Origin: Staphylococcus sp. NAM3COL9
GTDB taxonomy: Bacteria > Bacillota > Bacilli > Staphylococcales > Staphylococcaceae
NCBI RefSeq assembly: GCF_001431205.1
Contig: NZ_LGPC01000011.1
Location: 651,596-715,595, forward strand
Direction: 5' to 3'
DNA length: 64,000 bases
Shown here piece by piece: positions 39,677 to 48,351 of the stretch (position 1 is the first letter of the stretch; every line of letters begins with the position of its first letter). The position numbers were made by a program, and so were the translations under genes. Under the pieces are notes generated by a model. That model saw only the letters and a program-made list of their open reading frames with translations. It did no database searches and was not told the DNA's origin.

Positions 39677-40603
39677 ATGAAATTTTTAAAACATTTATTA
39701 TTCTTAATTATAGCGAGTACAATGTTATTATCCGGTTGTGGATTGCCAGGACTTGGTGGAAGCCAATCAAAGGATGAAATTAAAGTTTCAGCTTTGACTA
39801 CGAGTGAGTCTCAAATCATGGCATATATGATAATAGATCTTATCGAACATGATACAAAAGGTGAAATTAAAGGGTCAATCATTAATAACTTAGGCTCAGC
39901 CACAATTCAGCATAATGCCCTAATGAATGACGACGCTGATATCTCGAGTACAAGATATACTGGGACAGATTTGGTGGGTGTGCTTGAATCTGAACCCATT
40001 ACTGACCCTAAAAAAGCAATGAATTTAACTAAAAAATTGTTTCAGCAAAAATTTAACCAGACCTTTTTTGATTCATATGGTTTTGAAAATACCTTTGCTT
40101 TTATGGTAACTAAAGAAACTGCAGAAAAATATGATTTACAGACTGTTTCAGATTTAGAAAAAGTAAAAGATAAAATAGACGTAGGCACAGATACCACTTG
40201 GATTAAACGTGGCGGTGATGGTTATGCACCTTTCCAAGAGCGTTATGGTTTTGCATTTGATTCTATTAAGCCAATGCAAATCGGACTCGTTTACGATGCT
40301 TTGAAAAGTAAAAAATTAGATGTTGCTCTAGGCTATACGACTGATGGTAGAATTGCAGCTTATGATTTAGTAGTACTAAAAGACGATAAAAAGTTCTTCC
40401 CAACATATGATGCAAGCGCTGTAGCACCAAACAAACTATTAAAAGAACAACCAAAAGTTAAGAAAGCACTCAATAAATTGAACGATAAAATAAGTACTGA
40501 ACAAATGCAAAAATTGAATTATGAAGCAGATGGAGAAGACAAAGAACCAGCAGTTGTTGCAGAAGAATTTTTAAAAGAGCACAATTATTTTGACAAAGAA
40601 TAA
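39677..40603 (+). CDS. Osmoprotectant ABC transporter substrate-binding lipoprotein (OpuCC-like)
   Basis: A 308-aa extracytoplasmic lipoprotein. The signal peptide ends at the lipobox LLSGC (Cys near residue 21). The mature part is an OpuAC-type binding domain with ISSTRYTGTDL and the DVALGYTTDGRIAAY C-terminal lobe, typical of glycine-betaine/choline/carnitine receptors. No ABC ATPase or permease gene is adjacent, so it would have to work with a transporter elsewhere or in another role. Ligand is inferred from family. AAGGAG lies 10 nt before ATG. Confidence 0.88.
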   Translation: MKFLKHLLFLIIASTMLLSGCGLPGLGGSQSKDEIKVSALTTSESQIMAYMIIDLIEHDTKGEIKGSIINNLGSATIQHNALMNDDADISSTRYTGTDLVGVLESEPITDPKKAMNLTKKLFQQKFNQTFFDSYGFENTFAFMVTKETAEKYDLQTVSDLEKVKDKIDVGTDTTWIKRGGDGYAPFQERYGFAFDSIKPMQIGLVYDALKSKKLDVALGYTTDGRIAAYDLVVLKDDKKFFPTYDASAVAPNKLLKEQPKVKKALNKLNDKISTEQMQKLNYEADGEDKEPAVVAEEFLKEHNYFDKE

Positions 40604-40692
40604 TGCACAATATATACGCTTGTCAATAGTTATCGATATATCTTTACATCAAATTAATGTTAATATGTTGGCATAGATTAGGAAGTGATAAT

Positions 40693-40770
40693 ATGAAATT
40701 TACTATAAAAGTGTTTATATCAGCACTCATGTTCTTCATACTTATAAGCCAAAAAAATAAAGTTGAATAA
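40693..40770 (+). CDS. 25-aa hydrophobic peptide gene
   Basis: ATG 40693 to TAA 40768-40770 encodes MKFTIKVFISALMFFI followed by a short polar end (...SQKNKVE), a single membrane-spanning helix with basic N-terminus. AGGAAGTG lies 5 nt before ATG, and a strong terminator starts 5 nt after the stop, so the peptide has a complete expression unit. I do not recognise the family. It could be a membrane regulator, a pheromone-type precursor or a toxin. No promoter could be called with confidence. Confidence 0.6.
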   Translation: MKFTIKVFISALMFFILISQKNKVE

Positions 40771-40774
40771 CTAT

Positions 40775-40806
40775 AAAGAGTTTCCAAAAATGGAGACTCT
40801 TTTCTT
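40775..40806 (+). terminator. terminator after the 25-aa peptide gene
   Basis: AAAGAGTTTCC / GGAGACTCTTT stem with a T-rich tail, directly after the small open frame. Confidence 0.88.
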
Positions 40807-41225
40807 TATATAAAATTAAATACAAGAGCTGTCTCTTGCATAAAAACTGCTTGTCTTCTTAAATGAAGTAGTAGTTCTTCAACATCTTAGTATAAGCGTA
40901 TTTTACCTTCAGTCAGCCACAACCAATATAATAATTGAAACCGAAACATATATTTATATCTCAGCCTCTTTCAGAGCGTCGACAAAACCTCCACTTTTGT
41001 TAGCATTTTTTGTGCACGCTTTCTGCTGGCACAGCCTCATCCTAAAGTCTTCAGCTAATACTTTATTAACTAGTCAAGCGTTGGTTCTAAACACTGCCAT
41101 TTTCAAAAAAAATAAATATATTGGCAAACGCACATAAAAATAGATATATAACTGAACAAGCGAAAGGTACTCACTCTATTTCATATAAAAATTAATGACC
41201 GAATTTTGACTCAAGAGAATAATAT
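40807..41225. other. long spacer between convergent transcripts
   Basis: About 420 bases without a gene. It holds a hairpin CAAGAG-CTGT-CTCTTG (40823-40838) and the dispersed repeat copy C. The remainder is AT-rich and unremarkable. Confidence 0.6.
40978..41070 (-). repeat. dispersed structured repeat, copy C
   Basis: Read on the minus strand it contains TATTAGCTGAAGACTTTAGG, GGCTGTGCC, GCAGAAAGCGTGCACAAA and then an ACAAAA/TTTTGT hairpin ending GTCGAC. It is about the same length as copy A and matches it along the element. Flanking transcripts converge on it. Confidence 0.75.
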
Positions 41226-41230
41226 CTATA

Positions 41231-41268
41231 AAAAAAACAAACCAATTGCTTTTATAGCAATTGGTTTG
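41231..41268 (-). terminator. terminator after sagB
   Basis: ACAAACCAATTGCT / AGCAATTGGTTTGT perfect stem followed on the minus strand by a run of T. Confidence 0.92.
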
Positions 41269-41320
41269 TCTACGTTCTCTTAGTTCTCTATTGTATTAGA
41301 AATTAATATTTCACAAATAC

Positions 41321-42175
41321 TTATCTAGTTTTGTGCTTTTCATCATCTTTATAAACAAAATATTTATAATATTTGCCTTCTGTTTTCATATCTTTATAGA
41401 AATGAGCCATTAAAGTCGCATTACTTTCAGCCCATTTAATGTCTGTAGCATATTGATGTTCTCCTGGATTTTTAGGGTTCCATCTCATACTATAAAGCGT
41501 GTTTTGATCTTCATTAGCTAGAAAGTGATCATGGATAAAGTTAGCGCCGCCACTAATTGCTTTTTGTGGTGTGTCCCAGCCATGTTTTTTTGCATATTCT
41601 GAACCTGTTTTAACCGGATCTTCGTCAAGTGCACCTACACCAAAGAAGTTATAATATTTTTTACCATCAATTTCTACGCCACTTGCGAGCTCACTTTTAG
41701 CAGAGCCTGTTTCAAGTAATGCATGTGAAATTAAATAAACTTCATTAACGTGCTTGTCTTGTGCTGCTTTTATAAAATCATCTGAATGCTTTAACAACGT
41801 AGGGTTATCTATGAGCATGCGTTTTATTCTATTTTCATCAATACCTTGATATTTATCTAATTCTAAAAACTGGTATTTTTGCGTATCACTTTCAATAAAT
41901 TCACTACTATTCATCGCAGCTTTTATCTCAGTAGACGACGCATCTCTCCATGTTTTATTATCTTTACTTGAAACTTGTTGACTTGTATAATTATCAATTT
42001 GTTTTTCAGATGCTTTATCCAAAGTTACTTTAAGATTTTCTACTTTTTCTTGTTCGTCAACTTCTTTAAAAAAGATTTGATCTGAGATCATTGAAAAAAC
42101 AACAACCACAGCTACACCTAAGACTATCAATAAAACAATGATTGATAGAATTGAGCCTTTTTTATGCTTCGTCAT
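41321..42175 (-). CDS. sagB: Membrane-bound N-acetylglucosaminidase SagB
   Basis: A 284-aa glucosaminidase that cuts glycan strands in nascent peptidoglycan and sets their length. One N-terminal membrane anchor (about residues 9-29) precedes the extracellular lysozyme-like domain. The catalytic Glu is in ISHALLETGSAKSELA (about residue 155), with YYNFFGVGA and the C-terminal Y-A-T repeats of the family. Length equals that of S. aureus SagB. The start has AAGAGGTG upstream. Confidence 0.92.
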   Translation of the reverse strand: MTKHKKGSILSIIVLLIVLGVAVVVVFSMISDQIFFKEVDEQEKVENLKVTLDKASEKQIDNYTSQQVSSKDNKTWRDASSTEIKAAMNSSEFIESDTQKYQFLELDKYQGIDENRIKRMLIDNPTLLKHSDDFIKAAQDKHVNEVYLISHALLETGSAKSELASGVEIDGKKYYNFFGVGALDEDPVKTGSEYAKKHGWDTPQKAISGGANFIHDHFLANEDQNTLYSMRWNPKNPGEHQYATDIKWAESNATLMAHFYKDMKTEGKYYKYFVYKDDEKHKTR

Positions 42176-42311
42176 GTTTACACCTCTTAGGTAATAATTA
42201 GGAAGGTCACACCTTCATCATATGTATCATAGCTTTAAAGATATCCGATAATAAAGTTTAACACTAATTACTTGAACAGACAATTTAATATGAATTTTGT
42301 TACATATTCAT

Positions 42312-42345
42312 AAAAAAAGTAATGAAATTTTAATTTCATTACTCT
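42312..42345 (-). terminator. terminator overlapping the end of the 74-aa gene
   Basis: AGTAATGAAATT / AATTTCATTACT stem with seven T on the minus strand. The stop codon of the gene is inside its first arm. Confidence 0.88.
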
Positions 42346-42563
42346 TGACTTTTATAATAATCCATTATAATAAAGCTTACAGCTTGTGATCTATTTTTAT
42401 AAAAATAACGATTTAAATCAATCGTACCTTCTATTTCCCCATCTCGATACATCATTTCATTTGCCATATTGTTTATCATAACAAAATCTGATTTGTCTTT
42501 AATTATATCCAAATCATCATGCTTTGCGAAAAAATGTTCTAAATTTAAATATGCGTAATCCAT
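42339..42563 (-). CDS. Small conserved-looking hypothetical protein
   Basis: A 74-aa soluble protein, acidic in its first half (HDDLDIIKDKSDF) and without membrane segments or known motifs. AGGAGG 5 nt before ATG and a terminator over the stop show that it is a real gene. It lies between sagB and sigS. No family is recognised. Confidence 0.75.
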   Translation of the reverse strand: MDYAYLNLEHFFAKHDDLDIIKDKSDFVMINNMANEMMYRDGEIEGTIDLNRYFYKNRSQAVSFIIMDYYKSQE

Positions 42564-42783
42564 ATAAACCTCCTGATAATTGTCCGAAGATAATAATATA
42601 CCTCTAAAGTGTTATATCTTTAAGTTGAATACGCGCTAATGTTATAAAACTTAAAATTTATCTATCTTATGACTACTATTTAACACCTATTATGCCTATT
42701 TGGCAAATGAAAATTACTATTTCTTATAATAAAATAATAATATCCGGAAATATATGTTGTATATACGACAATGGAGAGAATGA

Positions 42784-43248
42784 ATGATCTTTGAAGAAGT
42801 TTATAAAAAGTACAAACATATTATTCATTATCTATTAAAAAAGTACAATATTCAGTACAATTATGATGAATATGCTCAACTCCTCTTAATTAAAATGTGG
42901 GAGCTAAGCAAAATCTACAATTCACAAAAGAGCAACTCATTAAACGCCTTCTTATATTCACGGTTAAATTTCTATTTGATAGACCTTTTCCGTAAACACC
43001 ATGCTCTACCTCTAATTGATGCTTTAGAGCAAGAAGTTAAAACTACTTTAAATAATGTTGATTATGACAGTATGCTAGTCTTCCAACAATTTTTATTGTT
43101 ATTGGCTGATAAAGAACAGCAATGGCTACTATTAAAATTTGCGGGGCTTAAACAATATGAAATTGCAAAACTTCTAAATTGTTCTGTCTCAACTTTAAAA
43201 AACTATCAAAAACGAATTCAACAAAAGTATTTAAAATTTTATACCTAA
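42784..43248 (+). CDS. sigS: ECF-type sigma factor SigS
   Basis: A 154-aa extracytoplasmic-function sigma factor. Region 2 is at about residues 8-75 (NYDEYAQLLLIKMWELSK, LYSRLNFYLIDLFRK) and region 4 at about 100-150 with the DNA-reading helix LKQYEIAKLLNCSVSTLKNY. It follows the S. aureus SigS sequence over its length, and the same ComK-like gene is downstream. No anti-sigma gene is adjacent. GGAGAG lies 5 nt before ATG. SigS in S. aureus is linked to stress and DNA-damage survival. Confidence 0.9.
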   Translation: MIFEEVYKKYKHIIHYLLKKYNIQYNYDEYAQLLLIKMWELSKIYNSQKSNSLNAFLYSRLNFYLIDLFRKHHALPLIDALEQEVKTTLNNVDYDSMLVFQQFLLLLADKEQQWLLLKFAGLKQYEIAKLLNCSVSTLKNYQKRIQQKYLKFYT

Positions 43249-43266
43249 GATTGAGGTGAATGTGAT

Positions 43267-43689
43267 ATGACTCCACTTACTAAATTGCTCTATTTCAAAA
43301 CAGTTGTTGGACCAGAAATATTAACAATATGCCAATATACTACACACCAATTCACTTACCCTACTACAATTAATCTCACATTAAATTATTTTTTAGAATC
43401 ACGACATTTATCCTTAACACTTCAGACAAAACAAGCTAAACAATTACTAAAAATACGGAAGCTCGTTCCAATATATATTAATAGCGATATAACATTATTT
43501 CCAGTAAAACCACAGCGCTCACCAATACAATATTATATTAACGCAATCTCAATCACTGGATTAAAGTCAAAAGGAGCACAAACAATTATACACTTTGAAA
43601 ACGCTACCTACATTACAATTAATGCCTCCTATGTATTTATTTATAAAAAATGGCAAGAAAGTTTAACACTTTCTCACCATTTAACGTAG
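43267..43689 (+). CDS. ComK-like protein adjoining sigS (EcfX-type)
   Basis: A 140-aa protein. Its central and C-terminal part (DITLFPVKPQRSPIQYYINA ... ITINASYVFIYKKWQESL, about residues 72-133) has the pattern of the ComK competence activator core (LFPT..RPQCGWI ... SYNSFENQ). It is shorter than true ComK and lacks the C-terminal extension. It lies 18 nt after sigS with its own GAGGTG, so it is co-transcribed and is likely a partner or regulator of SigS, as proposed for S. aureus ecfX. The ComK link is fold-level resemblance. Confidence 0.75.
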   Translation: MTPLTKLLYFKTVVGPEILTICQYTTHQFTYPTTINLTLNYFLESRHLSLTLQTKQAKQLLKIRKLVPIYINSDITLFPVKPQRSPIQYYINAISITGLKSKGAQTIIHFENATYITINASYVFIYKKWQESLTLSHHLT

Positions 43690-43699
43690 CATTATTTAA

Positions 43700-44149
43700 C
43701 TATAACGCCTTATTATGCTTATATTCTAATAATTTTTTCGTAAAATAAGCAGTTACAATTTTAATCAAATATAAACTGACGATTAATAGTAATATTGAGC
43801 CAATCAAGGTCAAAATAACAGTAGTGGTAGCTAATTGCACTTCAGGTTTAATAAAGTACTGCACAGATGATAGACTTGCCAAAAAACCAAATAAAAACAA
43901 GCCTAATAGCACGATATAAGTGCTTAAAATACCTATAAGCAATGCAAATAATTGTGTCGATGACACGACTTTCTCTCTAAAGACATATTCCTTTAAAAAT
44001 TGATTTGAAAATGCAATAGGACGATTAAAATTTTGTCCGTCACTAGACTTAGTAACTTCCTCTAATATTTTATTTAATTGATTTTTCTCTTTCTTATTTA
44101 AAAACCATAATTGCTTTTTAACTTTTTGTTTAAAGATATTTAGTTTCAT
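43700..44149 (-). CDS. Membrane protein of unknown function (two helices)
   Basis: A 149-aa protein. A basic, helical N-terminal half (about residues 1-60, KKQLWFLNKKEKNQLNKILEE) resembles the DUF1700-type N-terminus. Two membrane helices follow (about 66-92 and 105-135). The start is ATG 44149, after AAGGAG; the longer frame is leader. Its stop is only 10 nt from the ecfX stop. Function is unknown. Confidence 0.78.
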   Translation of the reverse strand: MKLNIFKQKVKKQLWFLNKKEKNQLNKILEEVTKSSDGQNFNRPIAFSNQFLKEYVFREKVVSSTQLFALLIGILSTYIVLLGLFLFGFLASLSSVQYFIKPEVQLATTTVILTLIGSILLLIVSLYLIKIVTAYFTKKLLEYKHNKAL

Positions 44150-44260
44150 AAATGTTTCTCCTTTAGAACTTTCATAGTGCTCTATACTCATTAAATAATA
44201 AATCAATCATCTAGTTTATTCAATTAAATTTTAAAATATTTGTATTAATTTTTATTTTAT

Positions 44261-44896
44261 CTAATCTACGATAACTAACCCCATTAATGCAGCAAATTGT
44301 ACAGCCTGATTTCTGGAAACTTTGCAACCATATAAGTCTTCTTTATTAACCACAAATGACTCAAAATAAGATTGGCTTAAATCACAATCTTTTAATGAGG
44401 TTTGGTAAATAGATAAATGTTCTAAATTACTATTGTCAAAAACAACCTTTTTCAAATTTGAATTATGAAATTCAGCATTTTCAAAGTTACTTTTTTGTGT
44501 CATCAGCGCTTCTATCTTAGAGTCCACAACACTTATAAAATCAGCTTTCACTTCATCAAACACTATATTTCCAAACCTCATATAGTTAAATAAAGTTCCA
44601 GTCATACGACAACTTTTAAATATCACTCTATGTATGGAGCCATGGTCCATTTTCGTATTCGAGAAATCACAATTTTCAAAAATAACATCTGTAAAATCAG
44701 CACGACCTAAATCAGAGTTAGAAAAATCACAATCCTTGATATAAGAACCATAAACTACAAACCTTTCTAAAACTTTATTACTTAAATTAGCATTTTGTAT
44801 TTTTGCAACTTCAACTATATCCTCTTCGTCTTGAAAAATTTCTTCTAATTCTTTAAGTTCTAAATTTACGCTAATTTTGGGTTGCTGTATTTTCAT
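44261..44896 (-). CDS. Pentapeptide-repeat protein
   Basis: A 211-aa protein whose core (about residues 35-185) is a right-handed quadrilateral beta helix of pentapeptide repeats (DFSNSDLGRADFTDVIFENC, DHGSIH, NAEFHNSNLKKVVFDNSNL). Such proteins can mimic DNA or shield gyrase, but no evidence of that is present here. ATG 44896 is 13 nt after AAGGAG, a longish gap; ATG 44920 would overlap that site. Function is unknown. Confidence 0.82.
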   Translation of the reverse strand: MKIQQPKISVNLELKELEEIFQDEEDIVEVAKIQNANLSNKVLERFVVYGSYIKDCDFSNSDLGRADFTDVIFENCDFSNTKMDHGSIHRVIFKSCRMTGTLFNYMRFGNIVFDEVKADFISVVDSKIEALMTQKSNFENAEFHNSNLKKVVFDNSNLEHLSIYQTSLKDCDLSQSYFESFVVNKEDLYGCKVSRNQAVQFAALMGLVIVD

Positions 44897-45017
44897 AAAT
44901 AATCTTCGGCTCCTTATCATTCATAGTTTAATCGAACAAGTAAATATATGTATTTGAAGTTTAAAGCCTTCAACAGTATAACAGATATCTCAATATCCTA
45001 TACTTATACTCAATATA

Positions 45018-45060
45018 AAAGCTGAGGCAACTCATTTAGAATGAATTGCCTCAGCTTATT
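45018..45060 (-). terminator. terminator after transaldolase
   Basis: AAAGCTGAGGCAA / TTGCCTCAGCTT stem with inner CATT/AATG pairs. Confidence 0.85.
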
Positions 45061-45092
45061 ATTATTTGAAATTTAAATTTCTTAATTTTCTA

Positions 45093-45806
45093 TTAAAGAA
45101 TAGATAATCCTGAACTTTGAATATCTTTAGCAAATCCTTGTACTGTATCAACTGATAATTCGTTAACATCACGGCCAAGGTTGTTATTTACTTTTTTAAC
45201 AACGTCTGCAGGACATGTAATGATATCTGCGCCAACTTCATCCGCTTGGATTACATTGATTACTTCACGACAGCTTGCCCAAAGTAATTTAACGCCTTTT
45301 TTACTATGCGTTACTTCTGCTGCATCTTTCATCAATGGAACTGGATCTACACCAGTATCAGCAATACGACCGGCAAATACTGATACATAAGTTGGAACAC
45401 CTTCTGTTACAGCTTCTGTAATTTCTTTAACTTGATCTAAAGTATAAACAGCAGTTACATTCAAACGTACATTGTCTGCTGATAATTTTTTAATTAGAGA
45501 AATAGTTGATTCACCTTTTGTGTTTACAACTGGAATTTTAACAAATACGTTTTCACCATATTGTTTCAAAATTTCAGCTTCTTTTTCCATTGTTTCTAAA
45601 TCATCTGCGAATACTTCGAATGAAATAGAAGCATCAGGAATTTCACGAACAGCTTCTTCTGCGAAAGCCTTATAATCTGTTACACCTGCTTTTGCCATTA
45701 AACTAGGGTTAGTAGTAAAACCATCTACTTGTTTATTTTTATAAGCTGTTTTCATTTCTTCAATATCTGCACCATCTGCAAACACTTCAACATTTAATTT
45801 TGCCAT
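45093..45806 (-). CDS. tal: Transaldolase
   Basis: A 237-aa pentose-phosphate enzyme of the short TalC/fructose-6-P-aldolase-like type, transferring a three-carbon unit. The Schiff-base lysine is K90 (VFVKIPVV). TTNPSLMAK (about residues 31-39), NVTAVYT and VSVFAGRIADTG are family hallmarks. AGGAGG precedes ATG 45806. It is monocistronic. Confidence 0.94.
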   Translation of the reverse strand: MAKLNVEVFADGADIEEMKTAYKNKQVDGFTTNPSLMAKAGVTDYKAFAEEAVREIPDASISFEVFADDLETMEKEAEILKQYGENVFVKIPVVNTKGESTISLIKKLSADNVRLNVTAVYTLDQVKEITEAVTEGVPTYVSVFAGRIADTGVDPVPLMKDAAEVTHSKKGVKLLWASCREVINVIQADEVGADIITCPADVVKKVNNNLGRDVNELSVDTVQGFAKDIQSSGLSIL

Positions 45807-46085
45807 TACTAATTCCTCCTGACTTAAATAAATAATTCAATAAAGAATTATTTTTATAACGGTTATTAACCATACAACTCATTTATACCACCATTAAACA
45901 CTAAATTCTAATTTTTTGCTTGAATTGTCAAAATCTTTAGAGTAAAAAGAAACATTAAGCGTACTTGAAGCTATATGTTGTTATGATTTACTCTAAATCT
46001 TAATATATATTCTAAATTTACAAATTAGTTAATTTTTTGTAAATCTATGGTATTATTATTTAATGAATTGTACTAGGAGGTAAAT

Positions 46086-46391
46086 ATGGCACGTTCAAAA
46101 CTTTATTTTTATTTATCTAGTTTATTGGTTATTATTAGCTTGTATTTTAATACTAGAAATCCTCTAATTACTATGCATTTTAGTTCAATGATCAAATTAA
46201 TTTTTGTTTGTAGTATTATTAACGCTATTATTTTAATAATTTCAATTATTTTTGCAGATAAATCAATTAAACACTTACATGAAAATTCTGGTTGGGTTAG
46301 AAAACCAAGTAAAATATTACCTTATGTGATATTGGTAGTGCTTATTATCCATATTGTTGCTTCACTATCAACGTTTGGTATTATTTTCTAA
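46086..46391 (+). CDS. Small three-helix membrane protein
   Basis: A 101-aa membrane protein with hydrophobic segments at about residues 6-22, 35-57 and 77-99. The loop HENSGWVRKPSKILP is the only polar part. AGGAGG lies 5 nt before ATG and a terminator follows. A homologue exists at the same place in other staphylococci by memory, but no function is known. Confidence 0.78.
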   Translation: MARSKLYFYLSSLLVIISLYFNTRNPLITMHFSSMIKLIFVCSIINAIILIISIIFADKSIKHLHENSGWVRKPSKILPYVILVVLIIHIVASLSTFGIIF

Positions 46392-46397
46392 TTAATG

Positions 46398-46433
46398 CTA
46401 CAAAAGTTATAATACTTTTGTAGTTTTTTATTT
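46398..46433 (+). terminator. terminator between the small membrane gene and fluC1
   Basis: CTACAAAAG / CTTTTGTAG stem followed by a run of T. Confidence 0.85.
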
Positions 46434-46458
46434 TTTGTTGAGAGGAAGAATAAAAACA

Positions 46459-46824
46459 ATGCAATACTTATATATTTTTATAGGCGGTGCGATTGGTGCT
46501 TTACTAAGATATCTATTAACATTCATTAATCAAACTGCTGAATTTCCAACAGGCACATTTATCGCTAATATTGTTGGTGCTTTTTTAATGGGACTTATTG
46601 GAACTATGACTATAAAGTATTTTAGAAATAATCTATTACTAAAAAAAGGTATAACTACTGGATTTTTAGGAGCACTCACTACTTTTTCTACTTTTCAATT
46701 TGAGCTTGTTTCATTTTTAGAACAGCAAGCATATTTATTAATGAGTTTATACGCTTTAAGTAGTTATATCATAGGTATAATGACCTGTTATCTTGGTGTG
46801 AAATTGGGGGCTCGTTTATCATGA
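46459..46824 (+). CDS. crcB: Fluoride channel FluC/CrcB, first copy
   Basis: A 122-aa single-domain fluoride channel subunit with four helices. FluC hallmarks are GGAIGALLRYLL (about residues 7-18), the GTFIANIVGAFLMG helix and GALTTFSTFQFE (the fluoride-lining Phe region). ATG 46459 is taken with GAGAGGAAG upstream; TTG codons at 46435 and 46438 are too far. It overlaps the second copy by 4 nt (ATGA). No fluoride riboswitch is visible in front of it. Confidence 0.92.
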   Translation: MQYLYIFIGGAIGALLRYLLTFINQTAEFPTGTFIANIVGAFLMGLIGTMTIKYFRNNLLLKKGITTGFLGALTTFSTFQFELVSFLEQQAYLLMSLYALSSYIIGIMTCYLGVKLGARLS

Positions 46825-47177
46825 CACAATTACTGTTAGTTATGTTAGGTGGCGGTCTCGGAGCTGTAATCAGAGGCTTTGTTACTAACGTTTGTACAAG
46901 TAGATTTAATAGTACGTTACCTATTGCAACGCCAATTGTTAATATATTAGGGAGTTTTATAATCGGTTTATTGATGGGTATGTCATTAAATATAGATTGG
47001 GTCCATCCCTTTATAATTGTCGGCGTTCTCGGAGGATTAACGACATTTTCCACTTTATCTTCAGAGTTAGTCAAATTACTAACATCCGAAAAGAACATGT
47101 TCAACTTTTTAATTTATTCTTTATTACAATACGGTGTTTCATTTTTAGCTTGTTTATTAGGATATGTCATAGTTTAG
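46821..47177 (+). CDS. crcB: Fluoride channel FluC/CrcB, second copy
   Basis: A 118-aa partner with the same motifs (GGGLGAVIRGFV, ATPIVNILGSFIIGL, GGLTTFSTLSSEL). FluC channels are antiparallel dimers. Tandem copies in one operon may form a heterodimer with opposite fixed orientations, inferred here from the overlap and divergence of the two sequences. Confidence 0.92.
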   Translation: MTQLLLVMLGGGLGAVIRGFVTNVCTSRFNSTLPIATPIVNILGSFIIGLLMGMSLNIDWVHPFIIVGVLGGLTTFSTLSSELVKLLTSEKNMFNFLIYSLLQYGVSFLACLLGYVIV

Positions 47178-47225
47178 CTGATTGATTGAAATTCAGATGC
47201 ATATAAATACAACTTTAAAAGATTT

Positions 47226-47273
47226 AAAAAGGACCAATCTATTTAAAATAACTAATAGATTGGTCCTTTTTTA
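47226..47273. terminator. bidirectional terminator
   Basis: AAAAAGGACCAATCTATT / AATAGATTGGTCCTTTTT, an 18-bp perfect stem, lies between the convergent fluC pair and the aldo-keto reductase gene. Confidence 0.92.
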
Positions 47274-47316
47274 TTTAAGAATCGCGTATTTGTAACTTAC
47301 TCTCTTCTTTTTAATA

Positions 47317-48153
47317 CTAGTGTCCACTAAATTTTGATGGATCTGCTCCAATTCTTCTATCTTCATTGAGTTTATCTAATTTTTCTATTTGTGCTGACGT
47401 TAATTGGAAATCAAATACATTTAAATTTTCTTCAATTCTATAAGGTGTCACTGATTTAGGTATTACTACGACACCATGTTCTATGTTCCAACGAATAATC
47501 ACTTGTGCTGGTGATTTTCCTACTTCAGATGCAACACTTTTTACAGTATCATCTTCTAAAATTTGTGCATTCATAAGTGGCGACCACGATTCCACATGAA
47601 TATTCTGTACTTCTAAATATCTTCTTAATGATTCTTGCAATAAATATGGATGGAATTCAATTTGGTTTATCACGGGTTTAATAGAAACTTGGGCTAACAA
47701 CGCTTCAAAATGTTCCGAGTTAAAATTACTTACACCAATATTTTTCACTTTGTCATTCTTATATAAATCTTCCATACCTTGCCAAGTATCTATCATTAAA
47801 GCTTCATCTGTACCTGGCCAATGCATGAGATACAAGTCTAGGTAATCTAATCCAAGTTTATTCAAACTCGTTTCATAAGCATCTGCAACGTTCTCACGTC
47901 CATAATCTGTTAACCATAATTTAGATGTGATAAACAAATCACTTCTATTTTTACCAGTAGCTGCTAAACCTTCTGCGATACCTTCGCCTACTTTTTCTTC
48001 GTTGTCATATATCATTGCCGTATCTATATGTGTATAACCATTTTCTATCGCATGTTTTACTGACGCTTTACATTCATCACTATTTTCGACACGAAAAGTA
48101 CCTAAACCAACTATCGGCATTTCATTACCATTATAAAAAGTTATATGTTCCAA
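47317..48153 (-). CDS. Aldo/keto reductase
   Basis: A 278-aa NADPH-dependent carbonyl reductase of the 2,5-diketo-D-gluconate-reductase-like group. The catalytic tetrad is D44, Y49, K78 and H111, and the NADPH-binding IPKS motif is near residue 230. The physiological carbonyl is unknown; methylglyoxal or other reactive aldehydes are typical. The start is TTG 48153, with AAAGGGG 8 nt upstream. Confidence 0.9.
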   Translation of the reverse strand: MEHITFYNGNEMPIVGLGTFRVENSDECKASVKHAIENGYTHIDTAMIYDNEEKVGEGIAEGLAATGKNRSDLFITSKLWLTDYGRENVADAYETSLNKLGLDYLDLYLMHWPGTDEALMIDTWQGMEDLYKNDKVKNIGVSNFNSEHFEALLAQVSIKPVINQIEFHPYLLQESLRRYLEVQNIHVESWSPLMNAQILEDDTVKSVASEVGKSPAQVIIRWNIEHGVVVIPKSVTPYRIEENLNVFDFQLTSAQIEKLDKLNEDRRIGADPSKFSGH

Positions 48154-48292
48154 ATTAAAAACCCCTTTTCTATTTAGATAACTATTATACTAATCAATTT
48201 TCTTTAAATTATAAATTAAAAGGACTTTAATTAACCAAATTTTCTTGAATCATCCCTTAAAACACATCGTTTATGTACTAAAAAATCCAACA

Positions 48293-48335
48293 AAAAAACA
48301 GATAGATAACCTATATGGCTACCTATCTGTTTTTA
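48293..48335 (-). terminator. terminator after the NERD-like gene
   Basis: AAACAGATAGRTA stem halves (AAACAGATAG / CTATCTGTTT) around a loop, with a T-run on the minus strand. Confidence 0.85.
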
Positions 48336-48351
48336 AATTAAGTGTTTCACA

